Source: Trichobilharzia szidati
Lineage: Eukaryota; Platyhelminthes; Trematoda; Strigeidida; Schistosomatidae
Length of the DNA stretch: 64,000 nucleotides
Reading direction: 5' to 3'
NCBI GenBank assembly: GCA_944472155.2
Contig: OX235271.1
Span: 42,830,633-42,894,632, forward strand
Shown: piece after piece, positions 1 through 9,929 of the stretch
How the letters are laid out: every line of letters starts with the position of its first letter
How positions within the stretch are numbered: position 1 is the first letter of the stretch
Position numbers and translations under genes: made by a program
Notes under the pieces: model-generated
Told to the model about the DNA's origin: nothing
Databases searched by the model: none
The model's input: only the letters and a program-made list of their open reading frames with translations

Positions 1-477
1 GGTGAAACGGAGTTTCCAGACACGTGGATGAGCTCTCAATATCATCAATGAATTCATCGTTCACTCCAGTGCATAGTAATGCTTTCACATTTGGCTTAGT
101 TAAACTCATGTGGATCTCCTCTGAAAATTATAAAACATATTCATCACTTATAGACAGTGACATAGTTTGCTGTTCTGTAAGCAATCGAAACATATATGAA
201 GATGTTCACATCAGGAGGATTGTTATCACCGCCTTATTTTCAAAGTGAAAATCTGTATGACTGGCAGTATTGCTGGTCTAATTAAAGTTACAACGTGGGT
301 ATTTTAGCTGAAGTTCAGAGAGTCGAAGGATTTTGATAATCTCCGAATCCCAAAGCAAATGATCACCTAGATACATGGAACTTCGCAAGCAAAACTCGAC
401 AGGTTTTCAGAAGACATGGTTAACTAGACATGTGTACACACGTAAATCTATAAATATGGCTAAAGAGGCATTCAAAA
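1..477. other. Flank outside the tandem array
   Basis: This stretch has no counterpart in the other units. Identity to the unit starts abruptly near 477, just before a run shared with about 13925, 41155 and 61815. In the other copies the sequence before that point is the SINE-bearing unit tail, which is missing here. I see no credible gene. A 74-aa frame at 24-248 has no support. Confidence 0.6.
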
Positions 478-750
478 GATTTCCCTTGATAAGCGAACTA
501 GGAGCGCTTCAATATTTGTACCGCGCTTTAAATTTCAGGCATGCAAGCAGTTTCTCGTCCACGCCTTCTAGTTTCCAGGAGTATTGGAGCACCTATTTAA
601 AGCGTTTTGTGATTTTAGAATTGTGTACTGCCGGTGATCCTCAAACTAGGATGAAACAGCTGTTCAGTACTCTCCTGTGTTCAATGGCTCTCTGACTGAT
701 ATCAATCTGTGATCAACTCGTCAAACGAAAATCAACCCTTACAAACCTAA

Positions 751-1415
751 CTATAAAAAATTAATCTTATGTTCGAAATGTATTTCGGATAAGGCTCTCA
801 CAGCCCTCATTGCTGATGCTTGTATCCAGTCCATTCCAGATTTCATTCTTTCCTTATCGTCAGTCAACGTCACAAACACATGTGGACATGTTACACTATT
901 TCTGTCACTTTCACAGAGGACCACAAATAATTTGGTTATAAACAAACTGTAGGATTCCATTCGTGTGCCACTTTGTGGATATCTAAGGTGGAACTCATGA
1001 ATCTCCATGTACTTTTCAAAAGAGCTCAGTGTACCTTCACTTCTCTATTTCAAAACGTCCCATGTATTTCGCTGTGATATTTTCTCATACTGAGTGTTTT
1101 CACATCCAAGTGTCTGTGTGAATGTGAAATGAGTTGTCTTTTGTTGCATATACTGATCAAAGTCAAAATCATCATTCCCTTCAATGTCTGATTGGACAAG
1201 ACTTACAGGTTCTCCATCCCCAAAGGCTTCTACGTGTTGTTATACTCCTAATCATCTGATCCTTCTCAATGATTCATTTTCAATTGCTTGTTACGCAGTC
1301 GATTCGAATAGACATTCATTTCTCAATTGTTCCTCGAATGCAAGTAAAACATTCGCGTGGAGTGATATGACCATTCAACTTCTACAATTGCTTCTACCCC
1401 TCAATATCTGATATG
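751..1415 (-). pseudogene. Decayed protein-coding segment, copy 1
   Basis: Reading the minus strand downward, one frame stays open across roughly 150 codons except for a single internal TAG. It includes segments such as FDQYMQQK, TQTLGCENTQYEKISQ and, after the stop, KYMEIHEFH, SGTRMESYSLF and MDWIQASAMRAVRALSEIH. The last 85 codons (1008-751) are intact only in this copy; copies 2 to 5 break there by frameshift or extra stops. A GTAAGT donor-like site lies inside the upstream part. The composition is protein-like (mixed charge, few repeats), but I recognise no family. It lies about 170-250 bp beyond the poly(A) signal of the neighbouring gene and may be an old exon of another gene. A functional exon cannot be excluded. 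Confidence 0.4.
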
Positions 1416-1663
1416 ATTTCCTTCGATTATTAATATTACGCATCTCACTTCATCTCATCAGTCACGGTAACTGATCGTCGTCATGTTCCATTTCGCTGTT
1501 ACGCTCACACATCTATCCCTTCCGCAGCACAGATTTCTGATGAAAAACAAAAGCAATTTGAACTCGAATAATAACCCATTTTATTAGATATCAAATGTTG
1601 TACACTGTGGCTGTTGCTATTCGATTTCCCAAACTAAAGTCATTCCACAAAAAATCGGTGTTA

Positions 1664-2369
1664 TCAGACACGTCCACCAAAATCTCCACCTAAATCCTCG
1701 TTTATCCATACCTGGATGATACTGGAGACCAGAATGCTTGCCATCACCTGAAAGGGAATACAGAAAACACACGTTCAACATCATATCTCAATCTGATTCA
1801 CATTTCCACGAGTGAAATTCTCGTCTGGTTTGAGAGTGAAACTTTTCGTCATAATGAAATACTGCCAGCGCTCAACGACAGTGTCAGAGCCATTGTGAAT
1901 AGGACACAAGTACTTCATCAATCCACAACGTCTGCCTTCCAACTGGCGAATACGCCATCTCAGTATACCGTTGTGCAAACACATCATCCAGCCAATGCAC
2001 ACGTACCACAGAATCGGGGTGGCGATATCATTGATGTTGTCACCGAGGTGAGAAATATCAATAACTTTGCAAATATATGCCTAACAAAAACACACGATGA
2101 ATGGAGACAGCCAACATCATAAATTCAATCAATGGCTGGTGTGCATCAACAAACTGAGTTATTTCACACGCACAGATGACTGAGAAAATGTAGAGCATAT
2201 CTTACCTTGAAGAGATGAATGGTGGAGCACGTCGACTATGGTTGAATGATTCGCTTGGATACGCGCACTGTCGACAGCTGACACCACTAGAACTGCAAGA
2301 AGCAGGTAGCAAATCTGAACAGAAAGAAACGTGAACATCACCGTCAAATATCACACACTGACTCACCAT
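1664..2369 (-). CDS. Small signal-peptide protein gene, copy 1 (4 exons)
   Basis: Model: ATG 2369-2367 ending exon 1, GTGAGT intron of 52 nt, exon 2 2314-2206, exon 3 2064-1802, exon 4 1747-1664; about 152 aa. Exon 2 encodes a classic signal peptide (CYLLLAVLVVSAV, residues 3-15). Exon 3 encodes a hydrophobic stretch (about 54-72) followed by an Arg/Lys-rich run, which suggests a single-pass membrane segment. Sequons are NHS (23), NGS (95) and NFT (120). The poly(A) signal is at 1580-1585 (minus). This copy has STIVDV, CIGWMM and RQLEGRRC where others differ. The exon 3 acceptor is chosen to keep frame; a nearer upstream AG would cause an early stop. Without the last splice the frame ends at 1781. 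Family not recognised; secretion is inferred from the leader. Confidence 0.6.
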
Positions 2370-2432
2370 TCTCAGTGAATGCCACTGGTACTCGTCGATG
2401 ACGATGATAAGAAGCCAGGAGTACAGAGACGT

Positions 2433-2439
2433 ATTTATA
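2433..2439 (-). promoter_or_regulatory. TATA box of gene copy 1
   Basis: TATAAAT on the minus strand, about 65 nt upstream of the start codon, so an mRNA start near 2405 would give a 5' UTR of about 35-40 nt. All five copies keep it at the same distance. Confidence 0.65.
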
Positions 2440-3595
2440 CCTGACAAGAAGACGGTGATGTGAACACATGTGGCTGTCGTTCAGTGAGTGTGTACCAATA
2501 GAAATATTCCGATGTCCACTGTTGATGTGTCTGAATGAGTGGATGATAAAGTGAGTGGGTGAGTTGGGTGGATGTTTGATTGACCAGCGTCTAATTCACT
2601 GAGTGGTTATGACGATGTTGTTTGATGTTGAATGTGTGTAGTGATGAGGTGAGATGAGTGAAGATGGGGGTCGATTTTTCATCATGTGTCTTATGTAATT
2701 TGAGTGGTTTGTCTGAACAAAGTGTCTCACTTATCTAGCAGTGTTTCTGTGAATGTCGTATTCCACATTTCGCACATTCATGCATTCTTCCGTTCACCGT
2801 TTAATCACTTGTTTTCGCTTCACTATCTCAGGGTTGGTGATTTGTTGTTCGGTGCTGATCTGACTGAATCTGTTCACAACCCTGCGAATTCATTGGCGGC
2901 CTCACTAATCTTTACCTCACATCGAACCACTACTTCTAGACAAGCAACGAAGTTAGGTAATCGGTATTATTCTGCTCATCCACTACGCTAACACATTGTT
3001 AGCCAGACTGCTTCGGATGTTCTGTCGACTGAAAAATATGAGAAATCTCCTGAAAATCGGCTGCAGATCACATTCAGTAAGCCAAATAAATCCATAGAAG
3101 CCAATGATGCATCTTATGTATTCAGTAGGGAGGATGAGCCGATGTCTGCACAAAACTCACTATGGTCTGATAAATACCCCGACCAGATACCAAGAACTCA
3201 CTCCTATTCTAACAACAAATTACTTGATACTCATATCTAGTATAACCTCCACAACAACATTGACATTACTAGCCGCTTCGAGAAAGATTCGCAACAGAAT
3301 CGGTTCACGAAAACACCTGGGATCATGCATTTAGCACACATGATATCGCATCAATTCCTGCCAGGCACAGCAAACATTCTACAGCTAGGACGAAGCACAC
3401 ATGTCAGAAGATAGCTGACAGAGTGTGAGCACACAACGCAGATACTCGTATATTCACCTCTCTTCTTTTCTTGCCAAAATTCACGAATATCTTATTTGAC
3501 GACTAGAACTTGACTAGTGATATTGTCATGTGAATCGCAGGATCTTACAACCACGTGTTTCTGACTCGATAATTTAGAAGTGTGACTAATTCGGT
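2440..3595. other. Promoter flank and spacer without a supported gene
   Basis: Bases 2500-2690 are rich in GTGAGTGG/GATGAG-type short repeats upstream of gene copy 1. A plus-strand frame at 2704-2991 (95 codons) is open in units 1, 2, 3 and, inverted, 4, but has no ATG; in unit 3 it differs by an in-frame 3-nt insertion. A second plus frame at 3104-3334 (76 aa, starts ATG ATG) is present in units 1 to 3 only. Neither resembles a known protein. Confidence 0.4.
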
Positions 3596-3853
3596 TCAAG
3601 ATAGATCACAGAATTTCAAGGATCTCACATGGTTGAAACGTGAAAATTGCGCGTGGCTGGTGAGTACTAGTTCGAAACGACAGCAACTACAGTCAGTGAG
3701 CCAGACAAATATAGCTTTTTGTTCGCTGTCAACGAAAACTACTGCAATAAACTTCAGTCCTTCCAAAATGCATGACTTCTCATCCCAAGAAAAACCTTTG
3801 CAATGTTCCAGATGTGTGAAGCTGAGCATAATTTGTGTTGTGGGAAAAGCCAT
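3596..3853 (-). CDS. Conserved small ORF, doubtful (unit 1)
   Basis: An 85-codon ATG-started frame (MAFPTTQIMLSF at the start, LEGLKFIAVVFVDSEQK in the middle). The same frame is open in unit 2 (17306-17049) but broken by small indels in unit 3 (about 44280-44540) and in the inverted block (about 49135-49400). No domain is recognised, and loss in half the copies argues against an essential product. It may be a leftover exon of a longer gene. Confidence 0.2.
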   Translation of the reverse strand: MAFPTTQIMLSFTHLEHCKGFSWDEKSCILEGLKFIAVVFVDSEQKAIFVWLTDCSCCRFELVLTSHAQFSRFNHVRSLKFCDLS

Positions 3854-3926
3854 TACGAGGTAGAACTAGTAAATCTGACTGACAACGATTTGACTCAGTT
3901 CACGGCGAAGTGAAACCGCTGAGTAC

Positions 3927-4290
3927 AGTGTAGGAAATTTCCAGAATTATTCAAAGAATACTGATTCCGTCATTCATCAAGATCAGTCAGCAAGGTATGC
4001 CAACAAAATGAACTTATTATGCTAGATCGCAATTTCAACCTGTATAACTTGAATCAAACATTGACATGAACACTTTATTTACCTTGGACGAGTCAGCTGA
4101 ATGTCACAGTATTCTTGTGTGTACTTTTCACAATTCTTGACTGCGAAATTATCAATGATCGAAATGTGCATGAAGACTGTGAAACCATATTTAACAGATT
4201 AATATCCGACATTTCCAAGTAACAGTGGTTTCTTCATGTATCCATTCTCTTATGATTGGCTGGCATGACTGAGATGTGCAGCACTAAGCA
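3927..4290 (+). repeat. Left arm of intra-unit inverted repeat (unit 1)
   Basis: Reads forward what 8230-8690 reads in reverse complement (the run containing CTGAGTACAGTGTAGG is an easy anchor). Arms are about 4 kb apart. The match is best preserved in unit 2 (17361-17745 against 21655-22037). In unit 1 the right arm is interrupted by about 80 extra bases. Confidence 0.8.
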
Positions 4291-4813
4291 TATATATAGA
4301 TATATCCATTTATATGTGTAAGCAGACTACCGTGATTTTTCACTTACAGCTCGATGTGTGTTATTTGAGAGTGTATGCGTTAAATTATTTCAAATTCACA
4401 ATTTACAAGCTGGTCAGTAATTTGCAATTCAGTCACTTCGAGTAGTGACACTTCACAACACTTTCCACTTCATAACATGAGTGGTAATCAAGAAAGCAAG
4501 CACCGTTGCATGAAGGTAAATACCAGTGATTGAATGGGACGAGTAATTGCTGCTGGTTTATCTGAGTAGTATAAACCTACTGATCTTAATCAATCAGTAT
4601 TATACATGTTATTAGAAGAGAAAGTCCTACCATATGTAACGTCCTGAAAATTAATAAAACACCGTTATATTTGCTGTTGTCTCAGTCGAAATACATGAAT
4701 TGCCTTAACGTTGATGCAGCCTGTAACTTATAATTCATGTAGCATTATATACAAATATTTCTGTATTCGAGAAATAATTGGTGTTCATATATTTCAAACT
4801 ACAAGTGAGTGAC
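4291..4813. other. AT-rich spacer
   Basis: No ORF of note, no splice-like pattern and no repeat beyond the unit itself. Short AT runs such as TATATATAGATATA occur near 4295. Confidence 0.4.
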
Positions 4814-5140
4814 ATGGTGTAACAACAGAAGACAAGGGCCAGGCAACAGATCAGTTTTATTACGAAAACCAACAGGTATTTATATGTATTTTACGTACAT
4901 TAATAGGCTTCTACCCGCAGAAAGAAGGCGGTCTTCTGATTGGTTGTTTGCAAACAAACGCAGTCTTCTGCTTTCTCGTTTTCGATATTTCTCGGAAATG
5001 CGAGCCACTTGTCTGCGAATCATATTTGTCCACGTCTAGGTCAGCTGTGATCGGTTGTTGAATCAGCCCAGATTAATTTCTACCAATCAGCGTAGATCAA
5101 TGTCTACCAATCGACTAGCAGCTTGCTCTCACCACAATGG
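4814..5140 (-). mobile_element. Solo LTR (319 bp) with 4-bp target duplication, unit 1
   Basis: The core 4818-5136 begins TGTAACAACA and ends CACCACA (TGT...ACA). It is flanked by ATGG on both sides (4814-4817 and 5137-5140). Unit 3 has the empty site with a single ATGG near 45520. On the minus strand a TATAAATA box precedes an AATAAA by about 25 nt, as in an LTR promoter and poly(A) region, so the element probably lies on the minus strand. The LTR does not resemble the 323-bp BEL LTR and belongs to another LTR family. The 76-aa frame inside it is incidental. Confidence 0.75.
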
Positions 5141-5965
5141 GAGCTACAGAATGGGAGTGTTTATGCCATAGAGTGCTCTGTTGCCGTTGGAAATAGGAAA
5201 ACATTTAAAGAAGAGATGCATGTTTAGTGATATAATCAATCCCATTAATAAGCATGACCGCGTATAAATATCCTATAACTTATCAATACCTCATAACTCG
5301 TGTATAGGGGTTCCACGTATTCCACGAAGATGAGGCGTAACAGAACTACTGAATTCACAATATAACATGGAAGGGAATGTTGTAATTATTACAAGGATGT
5401 CGATTATCATTAGTCGGTTATTTTAGTTTGAAATGAAGCCTCAGAACAACTGGATTTCGTAGATGATCTATGTCCTTCGTCTCATAAAGTAGAAGATTAA
5501 AAATCAATTATAACGAATTAGTAGAGAAGTTGTGAAGTCATGACATCAGGAGAACACAGTGAACACTATACCGAAAGAAGAGAAACAAACACTTCTAATC
5601 GTGAATGGAAACAAAGCAAAGTCAAGTGAATCACAGCATTTGTACATTTCTCTAAACCTCTCCACTCTGCACATGAAAAAGCCACCGCTACGTCAGCAAG
5701 AAAACATTATTCCCAGTGGTTTTCAAATAACCAACGTCTCCTTATTTAACGAAATAAACCATAATGTGTTGAAAGGTAATCAGACTTTGAAAATGATATT
5801 ATTCCATCAGCATATATGAGAACTTCATATAATTCCTACCTCATCAGAACTCATAACGTGTAAATGTTTGCGCCAGAACACAAACCACAGTTTGGTGAAT
5901 GCGCTTTCTTAGTTTCTATGAATTTATATTTGGTACTTTGTTGAACTAAAACAATCGTAGACTTA
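5141..5965. other. Unit spacer, source of the fragment captured by the BEL element
   Basis: Holds a plus-strand frame from 5559 to 5819 (86 codons, GTG at its head, no ATG) that is intact in units 1 to 3. About 5368-5800 is the piece that reappears inside the chimeric BEL element at about 23921-24352. No recognised protein. Confidence 0.4.
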
Positions 5966-6160
5966 ATGGAAGCAACTGATATATTTGTGCTCGATCAGCT
6001 CCAGAATATATCGAGTGGGAACTTGGTGACTTACTTAATATATCTGAACAACGATGAAGACATGAATATAGACATATCACGGAAACACGTTCATGGTAAA
6101 TTCAGCAAAACGACTGGTTTCGTGATTAATCGTGGAGTAATTCGTTCATTTACTCACTGA
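5966..6160 (+). CDS. Conserved 64-aa ORF, unknown (unit 1)
   Basis: ATG-started frame beginning MEATDIFVLDQLQN and ending NRGVIRSFTH. The predicted peptide is the same in units 1, 2 and 3 (19419-19613 and 46347-46541) and differs by one residue in the inverted copy (61001-60807). Units are nearly identical overall, so conservation alone is weak evidence. No signal peptide, membrane segment or known motif. Confidence 0.25.
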   Translation: MEATDIFVLDQLQNISSGNLVTYLIYLNNDEDMNIDISRKHVHGKFSKTTGFVINRGVIRSFTH

Positions 6161-6587
6161 TTTACACGTCACGTGAAAATCAAAGCGCGTCATTCATTCA
6201 GAGATAGAAGAAAGTGGAATTGAACTTGAAGTAGTGTTCATTCACAAAATCCTGTCAATGAAAACAATTTGTGAATATTCGGTGAAACAAAATGTTCCGT
6301 CGGATAATGGATGGCTATCTTTTGTGTTGTGATACAATGTCGTCAGTTTTGTCTGAATTATGTGATGTTCTGATGAGCAGAATCATCTCTGTAAATAATA
6401 GCTGTTTGTTTAAATGTGCCGTTGATTATTCACTCAATTGAAAAGTCAAACAATTTACGAGTAATATTTCGTAGACTGATACAGATATCACATTAGGCCT
6501 TTTTCCTTGGGAATATATATGATCCTGTGATTTCCGATTTCACTGTGGTTGTTAAATAAGTCGCATTGAAGAAGTGCGGCGACAGAC
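6161..6587. other. AT-rich spacer
   Basis: No supported gene. Only scattered short frames; the stretch is shared by all units. Confidence 0.35.
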
Positions 6588-7560
6588 GTAGAAAGGCGTC
6601 TTTCATCTTTTGTCACACTCCTCTACATTGATGACGGAAATATGAGCGAATTTTAATCATGCAATATTGAATAACATAACATCTTTTCGAGTAGGTTAAT
6701 TTCTTAGAAATATCAGACAGGAGAATCAATCTGATAAATAGGTGCACGAAATATAATTCATCTTCGAAGTGAATTTCATCGGAAAATGTCTTTCTTTGAA
6801 AAAGGAAAAACATTTCTAAGAACAAGAACGTCTGTTGCTGCAGTGGTAGAGGCAATTCAATTCACTTATCAGTTGGAAATCAGGAAGCGGAGGCTCCAAT
6901 GTTAGAGTGTAGCGTAAAAATAAAGAAGATGGGAAGTCAAACACCAGTGTTTGCGGGAACCACACACATTCAAACATATATTTGCACTTCCGATCATCCC
7001 ATCCTATGTCAGTGGAAATAGGATTGGTGAAATGTTTAAGTAATTGAGCACTAAGTAGTATCACGGATAATCTAAGACGTAGAAAGGCGTCTTTTGTCTT
7101 ATGTCACACTCTTCTCTATTGATGAGGGAAATCTAAACGATTTGAAATGGTTATCTAGCGAATATCATGTCGCCATTTCGAGTATTTCAGTTTATCGGAA
7201 ACATTAGATTGCAGAATCAATCTCACATAGAGGTAGACATAATAGAATTCACTTTTGTAACGGATTCTATTAGAAAATGTCTTTCAGAAAAGACCTGAAG
7301 ATCTGTTGCTAAACTAACTCAAATAGACAGATAAAGTGCTACTCGCTTGGTGAAAGCGATCTCAGGAAGCTGCAATCAATTGAAGTGTAGATCTCTTCGA
7401 TTCAAAAGAAGCACTCAAAAAGCAGGAAAATCTATATCAAACTGAGAGGCATATGTGTTGTACGAAAGGATGTAGCCATGTAGAAACAATAAGACTCATC
7501 TCACATCACCACTACACACTTTCAACATCAAAAAGCATTGATTGTCATAACCACTCAATA
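6588..7560. repeat. Diverged internal tandem duplication with hairpin boundary
   Basis: The run GACGTAGAAAGGCGTC occurs at about 6588 and again at about 7074; each begins a roughly 480-bp block with the same order of landmarks (TGTCACACTC, TTGATGA..GGAAAT, TTTCGAGTA, AGAATCAATCT, AAAATGTCTTTC). The two blocks are strongly diverged, so this duplication is older than the unit array. Each boundary can form a small stem (AGACG/CGTCT). Confidence 0.65.
6613..7064 (-). CDS. Two overlapping conserved minus-strand ORFs, doubtful (unit 1)
   Basis: Frame one, 7064-6816, is 82 codons with several cysteines (GWDDRKCKYMFECVW, NCLYHCSNRRSC) but starts with GTG. Frame two, 6855-6613, is 80 codons (KTFSDEIHFEDELYFVHLF). 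They overlap by 40 nt in different frames. Both are open in units 1 to 3 and in the inverted copy, and the first shows an in-frame 3-nt insertion in unit 3. No family recognised. This could be coding or a decayed exon pair. Confidence 0.25.
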
Positions 7561-7640
7561 AATATGACGCTGGTTAATCAAACAGCCACGCAACTCACCC
7601 ATTGAGTGAATATTATATATTATATTCATGAATTTTATAA
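7490..7640 (+). repeat. Diverged inverted copy of the gene promoter flank
   Basis: The run from CATCACCACTACACACTTTC to ACTCACCCATTGAG matches the reverse complement of about 2560-2680 (upstream of gene copy 1) with many differences but the same order. A TATAAAAG box follows on the plus strand near 7636. It looks like a remnant of an older, oppositely oriented paralogue whose coding part is not recognisable. Confidence 0.55.
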
Positions 7641-7964
7641 AAGAAAGATAGTTTCAGTAGGCTGCTTTATCTATCCAGACAGAGTGAAACCATAATCTTT
7701 GTTCACATTCCGAAGAGTGCACACAGCTTTAGTGTTTCATTGTCGGTAGAGGTCACATCATTAGTCTTCACATTTTTCCGCCCTTATTGTTTAATTAGTG
7801 AGAGTTTTATCTTTGCACTCAGATCTCGCTCCTTCACAATGTGAGCCCTAATTCATTATATCAATAATTGAATGGCTTGTACTACACTCAAATCGAAATA
7901 CACACTGGCCATAAATAAACCATATCGGACATTTTTATTCCTATACTGGATAATTACAGATTCA
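7641..7964. other. Spacer after the promoter remnant
   Basis: A short plus frame starting MACTTLKSKYTLA (from 7872) runs 34 codons here and takes different ends in other units. I see no other support for a gene. Confidence 0.25.
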
Positions 7965-8165
7965 TTAATCTGGAATTGAAATTAAAGCAGATGAAACATT
8001 GTCGAGTGTAGAAAGACACCATCGCCTAATCACTGCATGTTGAGATGACGTGTGTGAAGCCAAACTCCATGACAGATTTCCGAGGATTCCACCTTCATAA
8101 AGATGGGTGCGTTGGTAAACAGTGCAAAGCAGCCAATGAAATGTATGACAGGCAAACAATAACAC
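7965..8165 (-). CDS. Variable-pocket ORF, form A (unit 1), doubtful
   Basis: 66 codons containing QRTHLYEGGIL and HAVIRRWCL. Unit 3 has the same form (48543-48346). Units 2 and the inverted block carry a diverged form B (21648-21388 minus; 58819-59019 plus) that keeps QRTHIY and SKHAVIRRWCL without frameshift over about 130 nt. Preservation of frame through heavy substitution hints at coding, but there is no known domain and no clear start or splice context. Confidence 0.25.
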   Translation of the reverse strand: MLLFACHTFHWLLCTVYQRTHLYEGGILGNLSWSLASHTSSQHAVIRRWCLSTLDNVSSALISIPD

Positions 8166-8229
8166 TTCGTATAATGTGCTTAAGCAAGGAGTGATGAAAG
8201 TGCCTTGTTCGCCAGGCCGACAAATCGCT

Positions 8230-8690
8230 CAGCGTCTGCTTATTGCTGCATATCTCAGTCATGGCAGTCAGTCACAAGAGAAAAGATACATGGAGAACCT
8301 GCTGTGATTAGGAAACGTCCATCCGATATTATTCGATCAATATGGTTTCACAGTCTTTATGCACATTTCGATCACTGTTGATTTCGCAGTCGAGCAAAGT
8401 CAATGTATAATATAGGAAACCCACATTTGCTCACCTTCACTGATATCACTTTTTATTTATCTACCTGATCTGTGAAAAATTCACACAAGAATACTGTGAC
8501 ATTCAGCTGACTCGTCCAAGGTAAATAAAGTGTATTCAAGTTATACAGGTTGAAATTGCGATCTAGCATAATAAGTTCATTTTGTTGGCATACCTTGCTG
8601 ACTGATCTTGATGAATGACGGAATCAGTATTCTTTGAATAATTCTGAAAATTTCCTACACTGTACTCAGCGGTTTTATTTCATCTTCAAC
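8230..8690 (-). repeat. Right arm of intra-unit inverted repeat (unit 1)
   Basis: Reverse complement of 3927-4290, interrupted near 8400-8480 by extra bases not present in the form B right arm of unit 2. The inner end is at GTACTCAGCGGTTTTATTTCAT. Confidence 0.75.
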
Positions 8691-9304
8691 CACCAGCAAA
8701 GCAACAAACAAACCGACAAATATAAATGAGATATACAAACTGACTTACAATCTTAAAATTGAAACTCACTCAGGATAAGTTCACATAAAGTCAAACAAGT
8801 CGACAGAAGATAATAACTATGCTGTTTTACAAAAGGTTATTATTTCAGAATGTTTTGAGGCATCACAAATCTCACCAAACTGAATGGTGTTAACCTTGAT
8901 CAATGCAGGGTAGTGAAGAACCTGTGATAAATGTGTACACCAAATGTCACCTCTCTAATGTGCTTTCAATTTGGCCGATTTGCTTTCATTAATTTGTTTA
9001 TACTGAAAAGTCCAGAATCTCCTTCAATTTGAGCTTTCATCGACGGAAGTGAGTGGTTCACCGTTATGTCCACCACAAATGTCAAACATGAAATGATTGC
9101 TTACTAAATCTGCAAAATAACTTCGACTCTGCTACATTGCTCATATATTTTCAGTGAAGATTCGAATTCGTCTGATGAAGTGACATGCTCGTTGTGTAGA
9201 AAAGAAGAATCAGGGCTAAATCAGGGCTACGTCTCACCACTTTTTCGGTAGACGTCTCAATACATAAGAAAACAATTCAGCTACTTCAACTGTCATTTAC
9301 TCAC
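8691..9304. other. Spacer with decayed frame fragments
   Basis: On the minus strand, about 9090-8940, a frame reads like degraded coding (VDITVNHSLPSMKAQ in the inverted copy near 56040) with stops in every copy. No complete gene. Confidence 0.3.
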
Positions 9305-9435
9305 CTTGGACACTACGCCTGACTTGAAGTTTGTGTGCTTGTTGTTCTGTATTTCCTTATAATATTTTAATTTTTGGGTAATTTTCATTTGCTTCCTTTC
9401 CGTGTAGAACATAGGACTTCGGAAACACATCGCCA
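9305..9435 (-). CDS. Candidate isolated exon with GTGAGT donor (unit 1)
   Basis: On the minus strand a TTTAG acceptor-like site at about 9437-9436 is followed by 131 nt and an AAG|GTGAGT donor at 9305. One frame is open throughout (AMCFRSPMFYTERKQMK, then IQNNKHTNFKSGVVSK). Unit 2 has the same arrangement (22789-22659) and the inverted block nearly so (55673-55802), there with a 1-nt net change that shifts the last codons. No neighbouring exons could be joined with confidence. Confidence 0.22.
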
Positions 9436-9480
9436 CTAAATCGCAGGTTTCGAGGGCATGTGATTATAATTGATATTAGT

Positions 9481-9807
9481 ATGAACAATAAATGTTGTTC
9501 GAAAATTCATCGCGAAAATTATACTATTTCACTGTGTGATTTATTTAATAAACAAGCGAATATACAATTACTTACTACGACAGTGCCCATGTTTCTCTTT
9601 TCTACCGTCCTCTTCATCTGGGTCCACGATTGCCTACAATCTCTCAACTCCTCATCACACGATCATCTTCATCCCACCATCAAAATAATGGCTTACTCGT
9701 CCCTACCAATTAGAATTCCACTCTTTAGACAGGCGCGATGTCATTCGACGGCGTGTTCAATAAATTTAACATACATCACCAATTTAGAATGCTGCCTTTT
9801 GAATTGA
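9481..9807 (+). CDS. Conserved 108-aa ORF, unknown (unit 1)
   Basis: The longest host plus-strand frame in the unit, started here at its first ATG (MNNKCCSKIHRENY). It has a hydrophobic stretch VPMFLFSTVLFIWV (about residues 36-49) and is Ser/His/Cys rich after that. It stays open in unit 2 (22835-23161) and in the inverted block (55627-55301). It runs antisense to the upstream side of the candidate exon at 9305-9435. No family recognised. Confidence 0.28.
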   Translation: MNNKCCSKIHRENYTISLCDLFNKQANIQLLTTTVPMFLFSTVLFIWVHDCLQSLNSSSHDHLHPTIKIMAYSSLPIRIPLFRQARCHSTACSINLTYITNLECCLLN

Positions 9808-9929
9808 AAACATTTGAACATTATTTATTATCCTCTGATTTGTCTGGCAGTAATATCTTCCATATCTCTGAAGTTGGCGTTGAGTCACTTCTATTGCATG
9901 TGTTGGGTATGGACTTCATCAATTTCTGA

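Noticed and set aside
4809..5039. 76-codon plus ORF
   Set aside because: Lies inside the solo LTR, with no protein features.
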